The notes beneath the pieces were generated by a model. That model worked only from the letters and a program-made list of their open reading frames with translations. It did no database searches and was not told where the DNA came from. From Cernens ardua (GTDB lineage Bacteria; Pseudomonadota; Gammaproteobacteria; Pseudomonadales; Halomonadaceae), in contig NZ_JBPCZH010000002.1 in NCBI RefSeq assembly GCF_051251085.1, positions 1 through 64,000 of the forward strand: DNA of 64,000 nt, read 5' to 3'. Of this stretch, positions 1 through 8,156 are shown one piece after another (position 1 is the stretch's first letter; every line of letters starts with the position of its first letter). The position numbers and the translations under genes were made by a program.

Positions 1-57
1 TTAGCGCCGATGGTAGTGTGGGGCTTCCCCATGTGAGAGTAGGTCATCGTCAGGCAT
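1..57 (+). rRNA. rrf: 5S ribosomal RNA, 3' part (cut by window start)
   Basis: The first bases match the 3' half of gammaproteobacterial 5S rRNA: the GCGCCGATGGTAGTGTGGGG block, the TTCCCC partner strand, GTGAGAGTAGG and the terminal CAGGCAT are all in the expected order. The 5' half lies outside the window. The 3' end is set at about 57 from the usual ...CCAGGCAT end, so it may be off by a base or two. It is directly followed by a strong terminator, as expected for the last gene of an rRNA operon. Confidence 0.93.
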
Positions 58-67
58 CTATCCCAGA

Positions 68-106
68 GAACCCGTTGTGTCGGAAGGCACAGCGGGTTTT
101 CTTTTT
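68..106 (+). terminator. Rho-independent terminator of the rRNA operon
   Basis: A stem of about 12 bp (ACCCGTTGTGTC with GGCACAGCGGGT, one G-T pair) closes a short GGAA-type loop and is followed by a T-rich run (TTTTCTTTTT). It lies about 12 bases after the 5S end. Confidence 0.92.
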
Positions 107-1025
107 GTCTGTAGGAAAATTGCCCGGTACCTCTCATGTTGAGTGTTCTCCCTCCTTTTTATTTCTTTTCTTTCCCTGGGTATCAATGACAGCGTGGTCG
201 TGTGGAGAGTCGGCGTAGACTTACAGGAAGGAGCGCCAGAAAGACTTGACTCATAATTAAATTTATAAAAACGACATGTTTTAGTGACCGGATTTATTGG
301 GAAATAGGGGCTATACTCTCATTCCTATCAGTTTGGTTGGGTGTATCTTCATAAAAGTGGTCCTGTTTGGCATATATATCCAGCTTGTGTAGTCGTTTTG
401 GATATGCAAGGTTTGGAATTTTATAGACCGATTTTATATTTATCGAACGCTTTCCTATATACCCAGGTTATGTTGCCAAGTTTACCTAAAATACACAGAT
501 ATAATTGGAAAAAATATTATTTGGTATAATGTAACTATTTAAATAATAGGGAATGATGTAGCGTAATCTGGAGAAATAGCAGATATCTCTTCATAAATAC
601 CATGCTGGCTATGCATGCATATCTAATATTGAAGAGAGTACAGGTATTGTTTCTATCAGATCTATGTTAAAAATATTCTCATTAGTCAGTTATGTGATTG
701 ATATATGGGCCATATTTATGAGAATGAGAGTAATTCTTATGATAGCGGTTATATAACCCATTCGCTTTTCGCATACGAATTAGCTATTACTAGTTGATAT
801 ACATACTGAAGATATTATTAGCATGTTATTTAATATTCCTTTTCTTTAAACTAAAGTTGTATGTTTCATCTCGGAAGAGTAGCCAAAGCAATACTATACT
901 CTGACTGTATACAATCAGGTGTATATTTTAACGTTAAATTACTTGCTGGTTTGGTAGTTTGATAATATAACTAGTACTGGAAGTTGTACGTTTAGTACGA
1001 CATTGAACTTGAAGAGAGTATTGTT
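107..1025. other. AT-rich intergenic region, no gene seen
   Basis: About 0.9 kb, clearly richer in A+T than its surroundings. The only open frames are short (about 60 codons), lack a convincing ribosome binding site and encode no recognisable protein. I see no tRNA, known RNA fold or mobile element. Its 3' part must hold the promoter and leader of the repeat lipoprotein at 1026. Confidence 0.6.
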
Positions 1026-1556
1026 ATGAAAAAATTGCTTGGAACAGTTGCAGCGAGTGTTTTTGTGATCTCGGCCTTGGCAGGATGTAACAAAGCACCC
1101 TCCAGTAACGATGCCTCCGATAGCGCATCGCAAGCTTCTCAGTCAGCAAGTAATGCTGCAAATGATGCATCAAGTTCTGCAAGTGATGCAGCAAATGACG
1201 CGTCCAACTCTGCCAGCAACGCGGCAGAAAACGCTAAAAATTCAGCAAGCAATGCGGCTGATAGTGCAAGTAACAGTGCTTCCAATGCATATGACAATGC
1301 AAAAAATGAAGCTTCTAATGCTGCTGATCATGCTTCTGATGCTGCGCATAATGCAGCACAAAAAGCTTCCGATGCAGCTAGTAAGGCTAAAGACAGTGCC
1401 TCTGACGCCGCTGGCAAAGCAAAAGAAAGTGCTTCCAATGCATGGGATAGTGCCAAGGAAGCTGCAAGCAATGCCAAGAAAAGCATTTCCAACTCATTGA
1501 GCAGTGATACTTCTACCAATACTAGCGATACCAGCAGCAGCGCTAGCGCTCAATAA
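1026..1556 (+). CDS. Lipoprotein built of eleven 11-residue Ala/Ser/Asn repeats (LEA-like)
   Basis: This 176-residue protein begins with a lipoprotein signal peptide: KK, a hydrophobic stretch and the lipobox LAGC with Cys21 as the lipidation site. From residue 40 to 160 it consists of eleven back-to-back 11-residue units with consensus near SASNAADxASN, in which Ala recurs at fixed positions 2, 5 and 9. Later units gain Lys (DAASKAK, DAAGKAK). A Ser/Thr-rich tail follows. An 11-residue period is typical of group 3 LEA proteins and of right-handed (hendecad) coiled coils; the role here, such as envelope or desiccation/osmotic protection, is only inferred. The ATG follows a GAAGAGAG stretch. 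No Cys, Trp or Tyr-rich domain is present. It stands alone between an AT-rich gap and a terminator. Confidence 0.85.
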   Translation: MKKLLGTVAASVFVISALAGCNKAPSSNDASDSASQASQSASNAANDASSSASDAANDASNSASNAAENAKNSASNAADSASNSASNAYDNAKNEASNAADHASDAAHNAAQKASDAASKAKDSASDAAGKAKESASNAWDSAKEAASNAKKSISNSLSSDTSTNTSDTSSSASAQ

Positions 1557-1620
1557 GGTGTTTTACTCAGGCTAATGAGTAGCTTGAGTTTCAGGCAAGG
1601 GATTGCCACACTGTTTCAAG

Positions 1621-1648
1621 GCCTATCCTGAAAAGGGTAGGCTTTTTG
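1621..1648 (+). terminator. Terminator after the repeat lipoprotein
   Basis: An 8-bp stem GCCTATCC / GGGTAGGC (one G-T pair) with a 6-base loop is followed by TTTTT. Confidence 0.85.
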
Positions 1649-1668
1649 TTTTAGGTTTCGTTATGGAT

Positions 1669-1697
1669 AAAAAAAAGCGCTCTTATGAGAGCGCTTT
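1669..1697 (-). terminator. Terminator after the Tim44-like gene
   Basis: The stem AAGCGCTCT / AGAGCGCTT has a 3-4 base loop. Read on the minus strand it ends in a run of seven or more T. It lies about 20 bases beyond the stop of the minus-strand gene that ends at 1719. Confidence 0.85.
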
Positions 1698-1718
1698 TGC
1701 TTTACTGAAGAACAGGGA

Positions 1719-2519
1719 TTAGCTGCGTTGCTCAATTCCCTGAATATACCAAGGAGCCTGATCCTGCATTGAGCGTGTCAGGTGCCAAACCTCATTGAAT
1801 TCGGTCTGTTGGCCATTTTCAATCAAAGTACCTCTGAAGAGCACAGATGCTTCTGCACTTTGTCCCAGCTCTTGGATGCTTGCCAAGTCAGCAAAAAGAC
1901 GGACAATATCTGTTTTGTTGTTGGCAGGTTGATTGGCCCGCTCTTGTCTCAGCACATTATAAAGAGCCGGGGTCACATAATCCTGAATTTCAGGCAGATT
2001 ATTATCATCCCAGGCTTTCTGAATGCGGGTGAAATGTTGTTTTGCATCATTCAGGAACCGCTCCCGATCAAACCATGCAGGTACGGGCTGATGTGCTCCA
2101 CCAGTATTCATCGTATTGAAACCACTGGCTGACTGCTGATTCACGTTATTGCGGTATTGTTGATTGGCAGAGGCATGCGCAGTTGCTGCACGACGTTTGG
2201 CGATAAAAGCGATTACAACGAAAGCGATGACGATGATGAGCAGGAAGTCCAGCAAATTAAACCCATGGAATCCGCCGCCAAAAAACAGGGCGCCGAGAAG
2301 GCCACCAGCGACCAGTCCGGTAAGAAAGCGGCCATGACCACTCGCAGGGGCTTTTGCGCCAGATTGTACGGGACGGTGTTGCGTTTGATAGTGCGGTGTA
2401 GCTGAGCGTGAATAGGTTCCCATACTGCGCCCACCACCGAAGCGTGCTGCATTGGCAGTATCGACAGCGAGGCCAAAGGCCATCAGACCTATCAGCATCG
2501 ATATAATAAATTGCCGCAT
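1719..2519 (-). CDS. Tim44-like domain protein (secreted/membrane)
   Basis: 266 residues. The N-terminus (RQFIISMLIGLMAFGLA ... ANA) is a signal peptide. It is followed by a Gly/Ser-rich, low-complexity linker, a hydrophobic pair of segments (LTGLVAGGLLGALFFGG and LLDFLLIIVIAFVVIAFIA) and, from about residue 140, a soluble Tim44/MBA1-type domain (FLNDAKQHFTRIQKAWDDNN ... FNEVWHLTRS). This layout is widespread in proteobacteria; the molecular function is not established. The start at 2519 is chosen over an in-frame one 30 bases upstream because AAGGAG lies 6 bases before it and the signal peptide begins there. It lies 53 bases downstream of yaaA on the same strand and may share its transcript. 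Confidence 0.85.
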   Translation of the reverse strand: MRQFIISMLIGLMAFGLAVDTANAARFGGGRSMGTYSRSATPHYQTQHRPVQSGAKAPASGHGRFLTGLVAGGLLGALFFGGGFHGFNLLDFLLIIVIAFVVIAFIAKRRAATAHASANQQYRNNVNQQSASGFNTMNTGGAHQPVPAWFDRERFLNDAKQHFTRIQKAWDDNNLPEIQDYVTPALYNVLRQERANQPANNKTDIVRLFADLASIQELGQSAEASVLFRGTLIENGQQTEFNEVWHLTRSMQDQAPWYIQGIEQRS

Positions 2520-2572
2520 AAAAAACTCCTTAAGGTATGCGCGAATCAATATTCTTGTTTAAAGAGTAAGCT

Positions 2573-3358
2573 TTATTGCTCACCCCGGGTAAAGACCCAA
2601 TCAGTTTCGTTGGAGAGTGCTGAATCAAATGTGTATCCAGCAATATCGAATCTTTTGAGTGCCTCTGGGTCGTCAAGGTTGTTTTTCAAAATCCACGAGA
2701 GCATTTGGCCCCGTGCCTTTTTGGCATAAAAGCTGATGACTTTCAGCTTACCGTTCTTTTCATCCTTAAAAATGGGGGTAATGACAGTACGCTTCAATGC
2801 TTTGCGATCAATTACTTTGGAATACTCATTCGAGGCCAGATTGATAAGAACAGGGCTGCCACTTTCATCAATGGCTTTGGTCAAATCCTTTGTTAGACGA
2901 TCACGCCATACGTCGTAAAGATTATCACCCTCTGTTGTTTTGAGTTTGATCCCCATTTCAAGGCGATAGGGTTGTATCAAATCCAGCGGACGAAGCATGC
3001 CATAGAGTCCGGAGAGTATACGAACGTGCTGTTGTGCATTTTCCCATGTTTGTTTATCCAACGCCTTGGCATCCAGCCCTACATATACATCGCCCTGAAA
3101 GGCGAAGACTGCCTGGCGTGCAGGATTTTCCCTGGACTTCAGGCTGAAGGGTGGTTTCCATTCTGCATACCGGGCCACGTTCAGTTGTGCGAGCTTATCA
3201 CTAATATTCATCAACGAAGATAATTCGGCAGGTGATAAGGTCCGCAGTGTCTGAATCAGCTTCTTGCTCTCCTCCAGATACTCGGGTTGGGTGTGTTCCG
3301 TAAAGGGAGGTGTTGACTCAAAATCCAGAGTCTTGGCTGGGGAGATAATACTCAGCAT
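2573..3358 (-). CDS. yaaA: Peroxide stress protein YaaA
   Basis: 261 residues matching the DUF328/YaaA family over its full length. The N-terminal ISPAKTLDFES and the internal LSGLYGMLRPLDLIQPYRLEMG and LINLASNEYSKV stretches are diagnostic. In E. coli the protein belongs to the OxyR regulon and limits damage by hydrogen peroxide and intracellular iron; a DNA-binding role has been proposed. The start at 3358 puts MLSIISPAKT at the N-terminus as in other members, 12 residues inside the longest frame, with AAGAGA upstream. It precedes the Tim44-like gene on the same strand. Confidence 0.93.
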   Translation of the reverse strand: MLSIISPAKTLDFESTPPFTEHTQPEYLEESKKLIQTLRTLSPAELSSLMNISDKLAQLNVARYAEWKPPFSLKSRENPARQAVFAFQGDVYVGLDAKALDKQTWENAQQHVRILSGLYGMLRPLDLIQPYRLEMGIKLKTTEGDNLYDVWRDRLTKDLTKAIDESGSPVLINLASNEYSKVIDRKALKRTVITPIFKDEKNGKLKVISFYAKKARGQMLSWILKNNLDDPEALKRFDIAGYTFDSALSNETDWVFTRGEQ

Positions 3359-3546
3359 GGCAAATCTCTTTATAGGGGAGGTTAGCATTCGCATAGCCCT
3401 GATGGCTAATGTCCACCAAGGCTATTAAGGTATAAATAAGTTTGGATACCTGCATATGGCTATTTATAAAAGCTCATAAACAGCTATAGGTACGATTTTT
3501 CCATTACGCTATAAAATCAGGATATCCACTCAGTTAATGGATGGCG

Positions 3547-4584
3547 TCAGGGTGCTGGGTTTGGAATACGCTGATGGACTGCTTCAATCTCATCAAGGAC
3601 CTCTTGTGACAAACTCAGCGATTCACTGGCAAGGTTGTCGTTCAACTGGGAAAGGGTAGTGGCCCCAATGATGTTGCTCGTCAGAAACGGCCGCGAGTTG
3701 ACATAGGCCAATGCCATTTGTGCCGGGTCAAGATCATGTTTGCGGGCTATTTCTACATAAGACCATGTCGCTTCTTCGGCTAAGGGTGAATTATAGCGTT
3801 GAAACCGTTCAAAGAGTGTCAAACGAGCGTCTTTTGGTTTTTGGCCACCCAGATATTTACCCGAGAGGACACCGAATGCCAAAGGCGAATAAGCCAATAG
3901 ACCAACATTTTCGCGGTAACTCACTTCTGCCAAACCTACTTCATAGCTTCTGTTCAGCAAATTATAGGGGTTTTGGATGCTGGCAATGCGAGGCAAACCC
4001 AGTTTGTCGGCAAGATGCAGAAATGACATGGCACCCCATGCGGTTTCATTTGAGAGCCCGATTGCCCGAACCTTCCCAGCATCGACCAGCGTTTTCAGCG
4101 CGCTGAGTGTCTCCTCCAGGGAAATGGCTTCATCATCCTCTTGTGCGGTATAGCCCAACTTGCCAAAAAAATTGGCCTGGCGTTCCGGCCAATGGAGCTG
4201 GTAGAGATCCAGATAGTCTGTTTGTAGTCGCTTGAGGCTATCTTCCAATGCACGTGTGATATGTTCAGCATTAAGGCGGGGGCCTCCACGCAAATGTGTC
4301 ATATTACGGTTAGGCCCAGCCACTTTGGAGGCCAGTACGAGATCATCTCGCTTGCCTCTCTGTTTCAGCCAGCTGCCAATGTAACGTTCAGTGCTGCCTT
4401 GCGTCTCTGCTTTGGGCGGTACAGGGTACATTTCCGCGGTATCTATGAAGTTGACGCCAGAATCCAGTGCGCGGTCCAGCTGGTCGTGAGCATCGTTTTC
4501 AGTATTTTGCTCCCCAAATGTCATGGTGCCGAGGCATAGGCGACTGACTTGAATGCCGGTATTCCCTAAAGAACGATATTCCAT
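3547..4584 (-). CDS. tas: Aldo/keto reductase, Tas family
   Basis: 345 residues, an NADP(H)-dependent (alpha/beta)8 barrel. It closely follows E. coli Tas: LGTMTFGEQN, FIDTAEMYPVPP, SKVAGPNRN, SLKRLQTDYLDLYQLHWPER, SIQNPYNLLNRS and the C-terminal EAVHQ...PAP. The catalytic tetrad is visible as Asp48, Tyr53, Lys87 and His131. Tas can complement a tyrosine auxotroph that lacks prephenate dehydrogenase, but its normal substrate is unknown. AGGAGA precedes the ATG. It is a single gene with about 190 bases to yaaA. Confidence 0.92.
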   Translation of the reverse strand: MEYRSLGNTGIQVSRLCLGTMTFGEQNTENDAHDQLDRALDSGVNFIDTAEMYPVPPKAETQGSTERYIGSWLKQRGKRDDLVLASKVAGPNRNMTHLRGGPRLNAEHITRALEDSLKRLQTDYLDLYQLHWPERQANFFGKLGYTAQEDDEAISLEETLSALKTLVDAGKVRAIGLSNETAWGAMSFLHLADKLGLPRIASIQNPYNLLNRSYEVGLAEVSYRENVGLLAYSPLAFGVLSGKYLGGQKPKDARLTLFERFQRYNSPLAEEATWSYVEIARKHDLDPAQMALAYVNSRPFLTSNIIGATTLSQLNDNLASESLSLSQEVLDEIEAVHQRIPNPAP

Positions 4585-5163
4585 GGTATCTCCTGAAAGA
4601 TAGTGGTGGGGGAAAACATAAAGACGTGATTACCTTGATGTGTTCACTCTATCGCAAGATGCTATGTGACGTAACAAGAAGAGGGGCCATGATGGTGCTT
4701 TTTCATCAAGACCCCGCTGGTAAAGGAAGTGCTGATTGGAAGCCTTTATTAGAAGTAGTTGTTAACAGTATAAAGCCAAAAGGATCAATTGCCGATTGAA
4801 GCGGTTTATCTGCAAATTTACATAAAACTATTCATTCTCTTTGCGTTAAGTCTGCATTTCTTGCAAGTAAACTCGTTTCATAAAGAAAAGGACTTTTAAC
4901 TTTTCTGAAACATTTTTACTTTTTTTTAGTCATATCAAACATTGTTTTAAGGTGAGTGTATTTTAGGCATGTATCTTGCACTTCAGTTATCAGTATCTTA
5001 ATGAGCCCGCGGTGAATATGTATTGGGCGTCGAGAACAAGTCAAATAATAGAAAGATGTCAAAGCATATGGGTGTTATTGGTTTTTCCAGCCGTTCAGTG
5101 ATGGTAGCGCGCGTGCTCGGTGATGTGTTCGGGACAGGGATGTTGGGATCAGGAGATCAACGG
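4585..5163. other. AT-rich divergent intergenic region
   Basis: Between the divergent tas and exonuclease genes. The sequence from about 4740 to 4980 is A+T-rich and must hold promoters for both sides, but no box stands out. An open frame runs in phase with the exonuclease from a TTG at 5023; I treat 5023-5163 as untranslated because the strong ribosome binding site is at 5151-5156. Confidence 0.5.
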
Positions 5164-5772
5164 ATGACGTTTGAACAGCGGCTCAAGAAATATGAGTCCC
5201 TGCGACAGAGGTGTGATGCTCGCCCTACGTCATTGGAGGGTGCGCCCTCTTATGGTGCAAATAGTCACCCTGCGCTGATTTCTTCCTCCGCGTTACCCGC
5301 TATCGTGGATGTTGAGGCATCAGGTTTTGGTCGGGGGAGTTATCCGATTGAAATTGCTATCGCTTTACCTCAGGGAGCTATTGAGTCACGCCTGGTGAAG
5401 CCACTGCCGGAATGGACGCATTGGACGGAAGAGGCAGAAGCGCTACACGGTATCAGTCGGGATCAACTATTGCGAGAAGGGACTGAAGTTGAGGAAGTAG
5501 CATTGTGGCTTAACAAATGCCTTCAGCTGATTGGTCTGGCATATTCCGACAGCTGGGGATATGACAGTAGCTGGATTGCACGACTCTATAATGACAGTGG
5601 TACGGTACAGCGGTTTCGTTTGGATAGTCTGCGTTCGATCCTGACTCAGCATCAGCTTGAGTGCTGGGATACTGTGCGTGCGGCTGTACAACATAATGAT
5701 GAGATTCGCCGACACAGAGCGGGGGATGATGTTCGTATGCTGCAAAAAACCTTCGCCCTGACACGTATGTAA
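5164..5772 (+). CDS. DnaQ-like (DEDDh) 3'-5' exonuclease
   Basis: 202 residues with the three exonuclease motifs in order: IVDVEASGFG (motif I, D-x-E at 49/51), the SWGYDSSWI stretch (motif II Asp near 134) and HRAGDD (H-x4-D, motif III). This predicts a two-metal-ion DEDDh nuclease that trims DNA or RNA 3' ends. The family includes epsilon subunits, oligoribonuclease and RNase T; this member fits none of these closely. The ATG at 5164 has AGGAGA 7-8 bases upstream. A TTG start at 5023 would add 47 residues without similarity to the fold. It converges with the LOG gene. Confidence 0.78.
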   Translation: MTFEQRLKKYESLRQRCDARPTSLEGAPSYGANSHPALISSSALPAIVDVEASGFGRGSYPIEIAIALPQGAIESRLVKPLPEWTHWTEEAEALHGISRDQLLREGTEVEEVALWLNKCLQLIGLAYSDSWGYDSSWIARLYNDSGTVQRFRLDSLRSILTQHQLECWDTVRAAVQHNDEIRRHRAGDDVRMLQKTFALTRM

Positions 5773-5810
5773 ATAAACGTTCCAAATATCGAATCAGAGC
5801 GAATACATGA

Positions 5811-6353
5811 TTATTTGGCTGCAAGCATTCGTGCTAATAGTGATGAAATGTCCGTATCGCAAAAGAGACTGTTGCGCGTCTGTTCATTCAAAAAGCCGTT
5901 TTGAACGGTTTCATCCATAAACTTCAATAACGTGTCGTAAAAGCTATTCACATTAAGAAGTCCTACCGGTTTGTCATGGTAATCCAGGTAAGACCATGTC
6001 CAGATTTCGAATAATTCCTCGAATGTACCTATGCCTCCGGGTAACGCGATAAATGCATCTGACAACGCGCTCATGCGTGCCTTGCGGGCGTGCATGTCTG
6101 TCACACGGATCAATTCAGTCAACCCTGTATGCTGTGCCTCACGTTCTACCAGAGCATCCGGAATAACGCCGACGACTTCCCCTCCCGCCGCCAGGGCACC
6201 TTCTGCACAACGTCCCATCAGGCCAACGCGTCCACCGCCATAAACAAGGCGATACCCCTGTTCGGCAATGGTGCGCCCCACCTGTTCGGCGACGTCACCC
6301 CACAAGGGGGAATTGCCATCTCGTGATCCCAGATATACACATACACTTGCCAT
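5811..6353 (-). CDS. LOG-family nucleoside 5'-monophosphate phosphoribohydrolase
   Basis: 180 residues, Rossmann-like LOG fold. Visible signatures are YGGGRVGLMG (38-47), MHARK (Arg90, Lys91) and PGGIGTFEELFE (105-116), which bind the phosphoribose and carry the catalytic Glu. Members split the N-glycosidic bond of nucleotides such as AMP or cytokinin ribotides; many bacterial copies bear a misleading lysine-decarboxylase label. The substrate in this organism is unknown. AAGGAG lies just before the ATG. Downstream of DUF501 on the same strand with 66 bases between. Confidence 0.9.
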   Translation of the reverse strand: MASVCVYLGSRDGNSPLWGDVAEQVGRTIAEQGYRLVYGGGRVGLMGRCAEGALAAGGEVVGVIPDALVEREAQHTGLTELIRVTDMHARKARMSALSDAFIALPGGIGTFEELFEIWTWSYLDYHDKPVGLLNVNSFYDTLLKFMDETVQNGFLNEQTRNSLFCDTDISSLLARMLAAK

Positions 6354-6419
6354 GGGAAGACTCCTTGAAGTTAAAAATAGGCCGGTTATCCCGTTATTGA
6401 ATAATCGGTACTTCAGTTC

Positions 6420-6944
6420 TCATCGAATAACCGCTGCGACTTGTGGATAGTGTTTGTCGATCCATGCACCAATAGCATTGTGGGTACTCAGATGATGCGC
6501 ATACTGAGTGTGTAGACAACGCACCTGTTCCCAATTACTGATTCCCCCCACTCCACGCTCACGTAATGGACGTTCAAATCCGAGCTGCTCAGTTTGTTGC
6601 CGGACATCATCCGTCATGTAAAACCAGCGATCCTTTACATAGTCTTTATGGCTACGGGTATAGGCGGCCATCAATTCTGGATCTTCCTGCAGATGCGCCT
6701 CTAAAGCTTTGATAACACCCGCTGCTTCCAGGTGGGAAAGTTCCACTTTCAATTCTTCACTACAAAGCCAATAGAGCGTTGGGAAAGGAGCATTTTCAAC
6801 AATGGAATGCATGCGTAAAGCAAGGGGCGTGCCCTGACTATCGGTGGCTGTTACCGCTTGAATGCCACGGGGAGCCCGACCAAGCTGCTCGGCGATAATA
6901 TCCAGCTGGTGGGTTGAGGGGGGGTGGTCGACACGGATTAACAT
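6420..6944 (-). CDS. DUF501 family protein
   Basis: 174 residues. The order GRAPRGIQAV ... GTPLALRMHSIVENAPFPTLYWLCSEEL ... SHLEAAGVIK ... ERGVGGISNWEQVRCLHTQYAHHL is typical of the DUF501 family, found in many gammaproteobacteria and actinobacteria; no function is established. The conserved Cys in WLCSEEL and Cys-His in VRCLH are possible ligands. The start at 6944 has AGGAA upstream; a longer frame adds only a hydrophobic tail unlike the family. It lies between ybaK and the LOG gene, all on the minus strand. Confidence 0.82.
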   Translation of the reverse strand: MLIRVDHPPSTHQLDIIAEQLGRAPRGIQAVTATDSQGTPLALRMHSIVENAPFPTLYWLCSEELKVELSHLEAAGVIKALEAHLQEDPELMAAYTRSHKDYVKDRWFYMTDDVRQQTEQLGFERPLRERGVGGISNWEQVRCLHTQYAHHLSTHNAIGAWIDKHYPQVAAVIR

Positions 6945-7005
6945 GTGTGTGTTCCTGACAAAAAATACAAATAAGAGAGGCGTCGTGGCAAGCACATCCT
7001 ACTGA

Positions 7006-7485
7006 CTAGGCGTATGTTGCAATGGGCTCGATTTTTGCCTCAATCAACGTGGCAAGGGACCCGGGTGCAATAGCGATTTCCAATCCACGCTGGCCGCCAC
7101 TGATAAAGATCTCATCCTGCACTGAAGCGGAAGCATCGAGAACCGCTGGGCTCCGTTTTTTCTGACCCAAAGGACTAATACCGCCCACCACGTAACCGGT
7201 AATACGTTGAGCCACCTCTGGGGAAGCCATTTTGGCTTTTCTTACACCAAATACACGCGCCACGGCTTTCAAGTCCAGTTGTGCATTCACCGGTACCATG
7301 GCGACAGCAAGGTGTTCATTGCCAAGGTCAACCATTAATGTCTTGAAAACTTGTGCCTCTGCCTGCCCCAGTTCGGAGGCGGCTGACTGCCCGTAATGTC
7401 CCGAGTGCCCTTCAGCATTGAACTCGATAATGCGATGAGGCACTTTTTGGCGTTCCAATAATGTAATTGCCGGTGTCTTGGCCAT
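7006..7485 (-). CDS. ybaK: Cys-tRNA(Pro)/Cys-tRNA(Cys) deacylase YbaK
   Basis: 159 residues of the YbaK/EbsC trans-editing family. It hydrolyses Cys-tRNA(Pro) formed by prolyl-tRNA synthetase, which lowers mistranslation of proline codons. Seen in the sequence: FKTLMVDLG, the conserved Lys in VFKTL, MVPVNAQLDLKAVARVFG, GYVVGGISPLGQKK and SGGQRGLEIAI. Its length is that of the family. The ribosome binding site before the ATG is weak. The upstream neighbour on the same strand is an unknown gene 100 bases away. Confidence 0.93.
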   Translation of the reverse strand: MAKTPAITLLERQKVPHRIIEFNAEGHSGHYGQSAASELGQAEAQVFKTLMVDLGNEHLAVAMVPVNAQLDLKAVARVFGVRKAKMASPEVAQRITGYVVGGISPLGQKKRSPAVLDASASVQDEIFISGGQRGLEIAIAPGSLATLIEAKIEPIATYA

Positions 7486-7584
7486 GTTGACGCTCGCTTT
7501 CCGTGCCCACTGATAGGGAATGAAAAGGTGATAAATGATGATGTAATCAGAAAAACAGTGCTAGTGCGCTGAATGAGGCCTATT

Positions 7585-8007
7585 TTACAGTAATCGCTGC
7601 TGCTTCACATCTTCCCAGGCGAGAGAAACCCAAGGCGCCAACTCTTTCTTCAAATGAAGGGGGAGAGCCATAACAGCCGCTGCTTCCGAATCGAAGGATT
7701 TGATACGCAGCCATAAATAGGCCCAGGCAGCATGCTCTTCTGGCAGCTCGGGCTGAGGCTTTTGTGGCATTTGCAACATTAGGAACAGGGCGGTTTTCGC
7801 TAACCACAATGGGGGCGTCATTCGGGTATATTGTTGGAGCTCTTCAGGGGTAGGGTTGGCTTCAGGGCCGCCTAAATTGGCCAGCCGAGCGGTGTCTCCC
7901 AGAATCATGACAAGCTGCTGTGGAGACGCGTTGGCCAGTCCCACCATCCGCCGTACCACCAACGGCCATCCGCTGACAGCTTCGGAATAAAATGGGCGTG
8001 GATTCAT
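7585..8007 (-). CDS. Conserved hypothetical protein, 140 aa
   Basis: Not recognised. The protein is soluble, has no signal peptide and is helix-rich, with many Leu, Ala and Pro (PQKPQPELPEEHAAWAYLWLRIKSF). AAGG stands 9 bases before the ATG at 8007, and the coding frame is clean over its whole length, both of which support a real gene. It is divergent from the C-S lyase gene at 8157 and could share its regulatory region. Nothing in it suggests an enzyme active site. Confidence 0.6.
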   Translation of the reverse strand: MNPRPFYSEAVSGWPLVVRRMVGLANASPQQLVMILGDTARLANLGGPEANPTPEELQQYTRMTPPLWLAKTALFLMLQMPQKPQPELPEEHAAWAYLWLRIKSFDSEAAAVMALPLHLKKELAPWVSLAWEDVKQQRLL

Positions 8008-8156
8008 TTATAAATGCCTTGGAAAGAGATAGCCTGATGGATTAGTTTATCGTATTGATCGCGCATTGTGTGTGAATTGCGGTATTAACGAGTTCGTACA
8101 ACGTTCATGACTTTATGTGATCACCCTCTCCACAATAACAAACAGGATATTTCGGA

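Noticed and set aside
341..529. 62-codon open frame in the AT-rich region
   Set aside because: No ribosome binding site, no recognisable domain, composition like the surrounding non-coding DNA.
1111..1500. 129-codon frame on the plus strand and a 63-codon frame on the minus strand inside the repeat lipoprotein gene
   Set aside because: Both are shadows created by the 33-bp repeats; the first is an absurd Met/Leu-rich product and the true frame has a lipobox and ribosome binding site.
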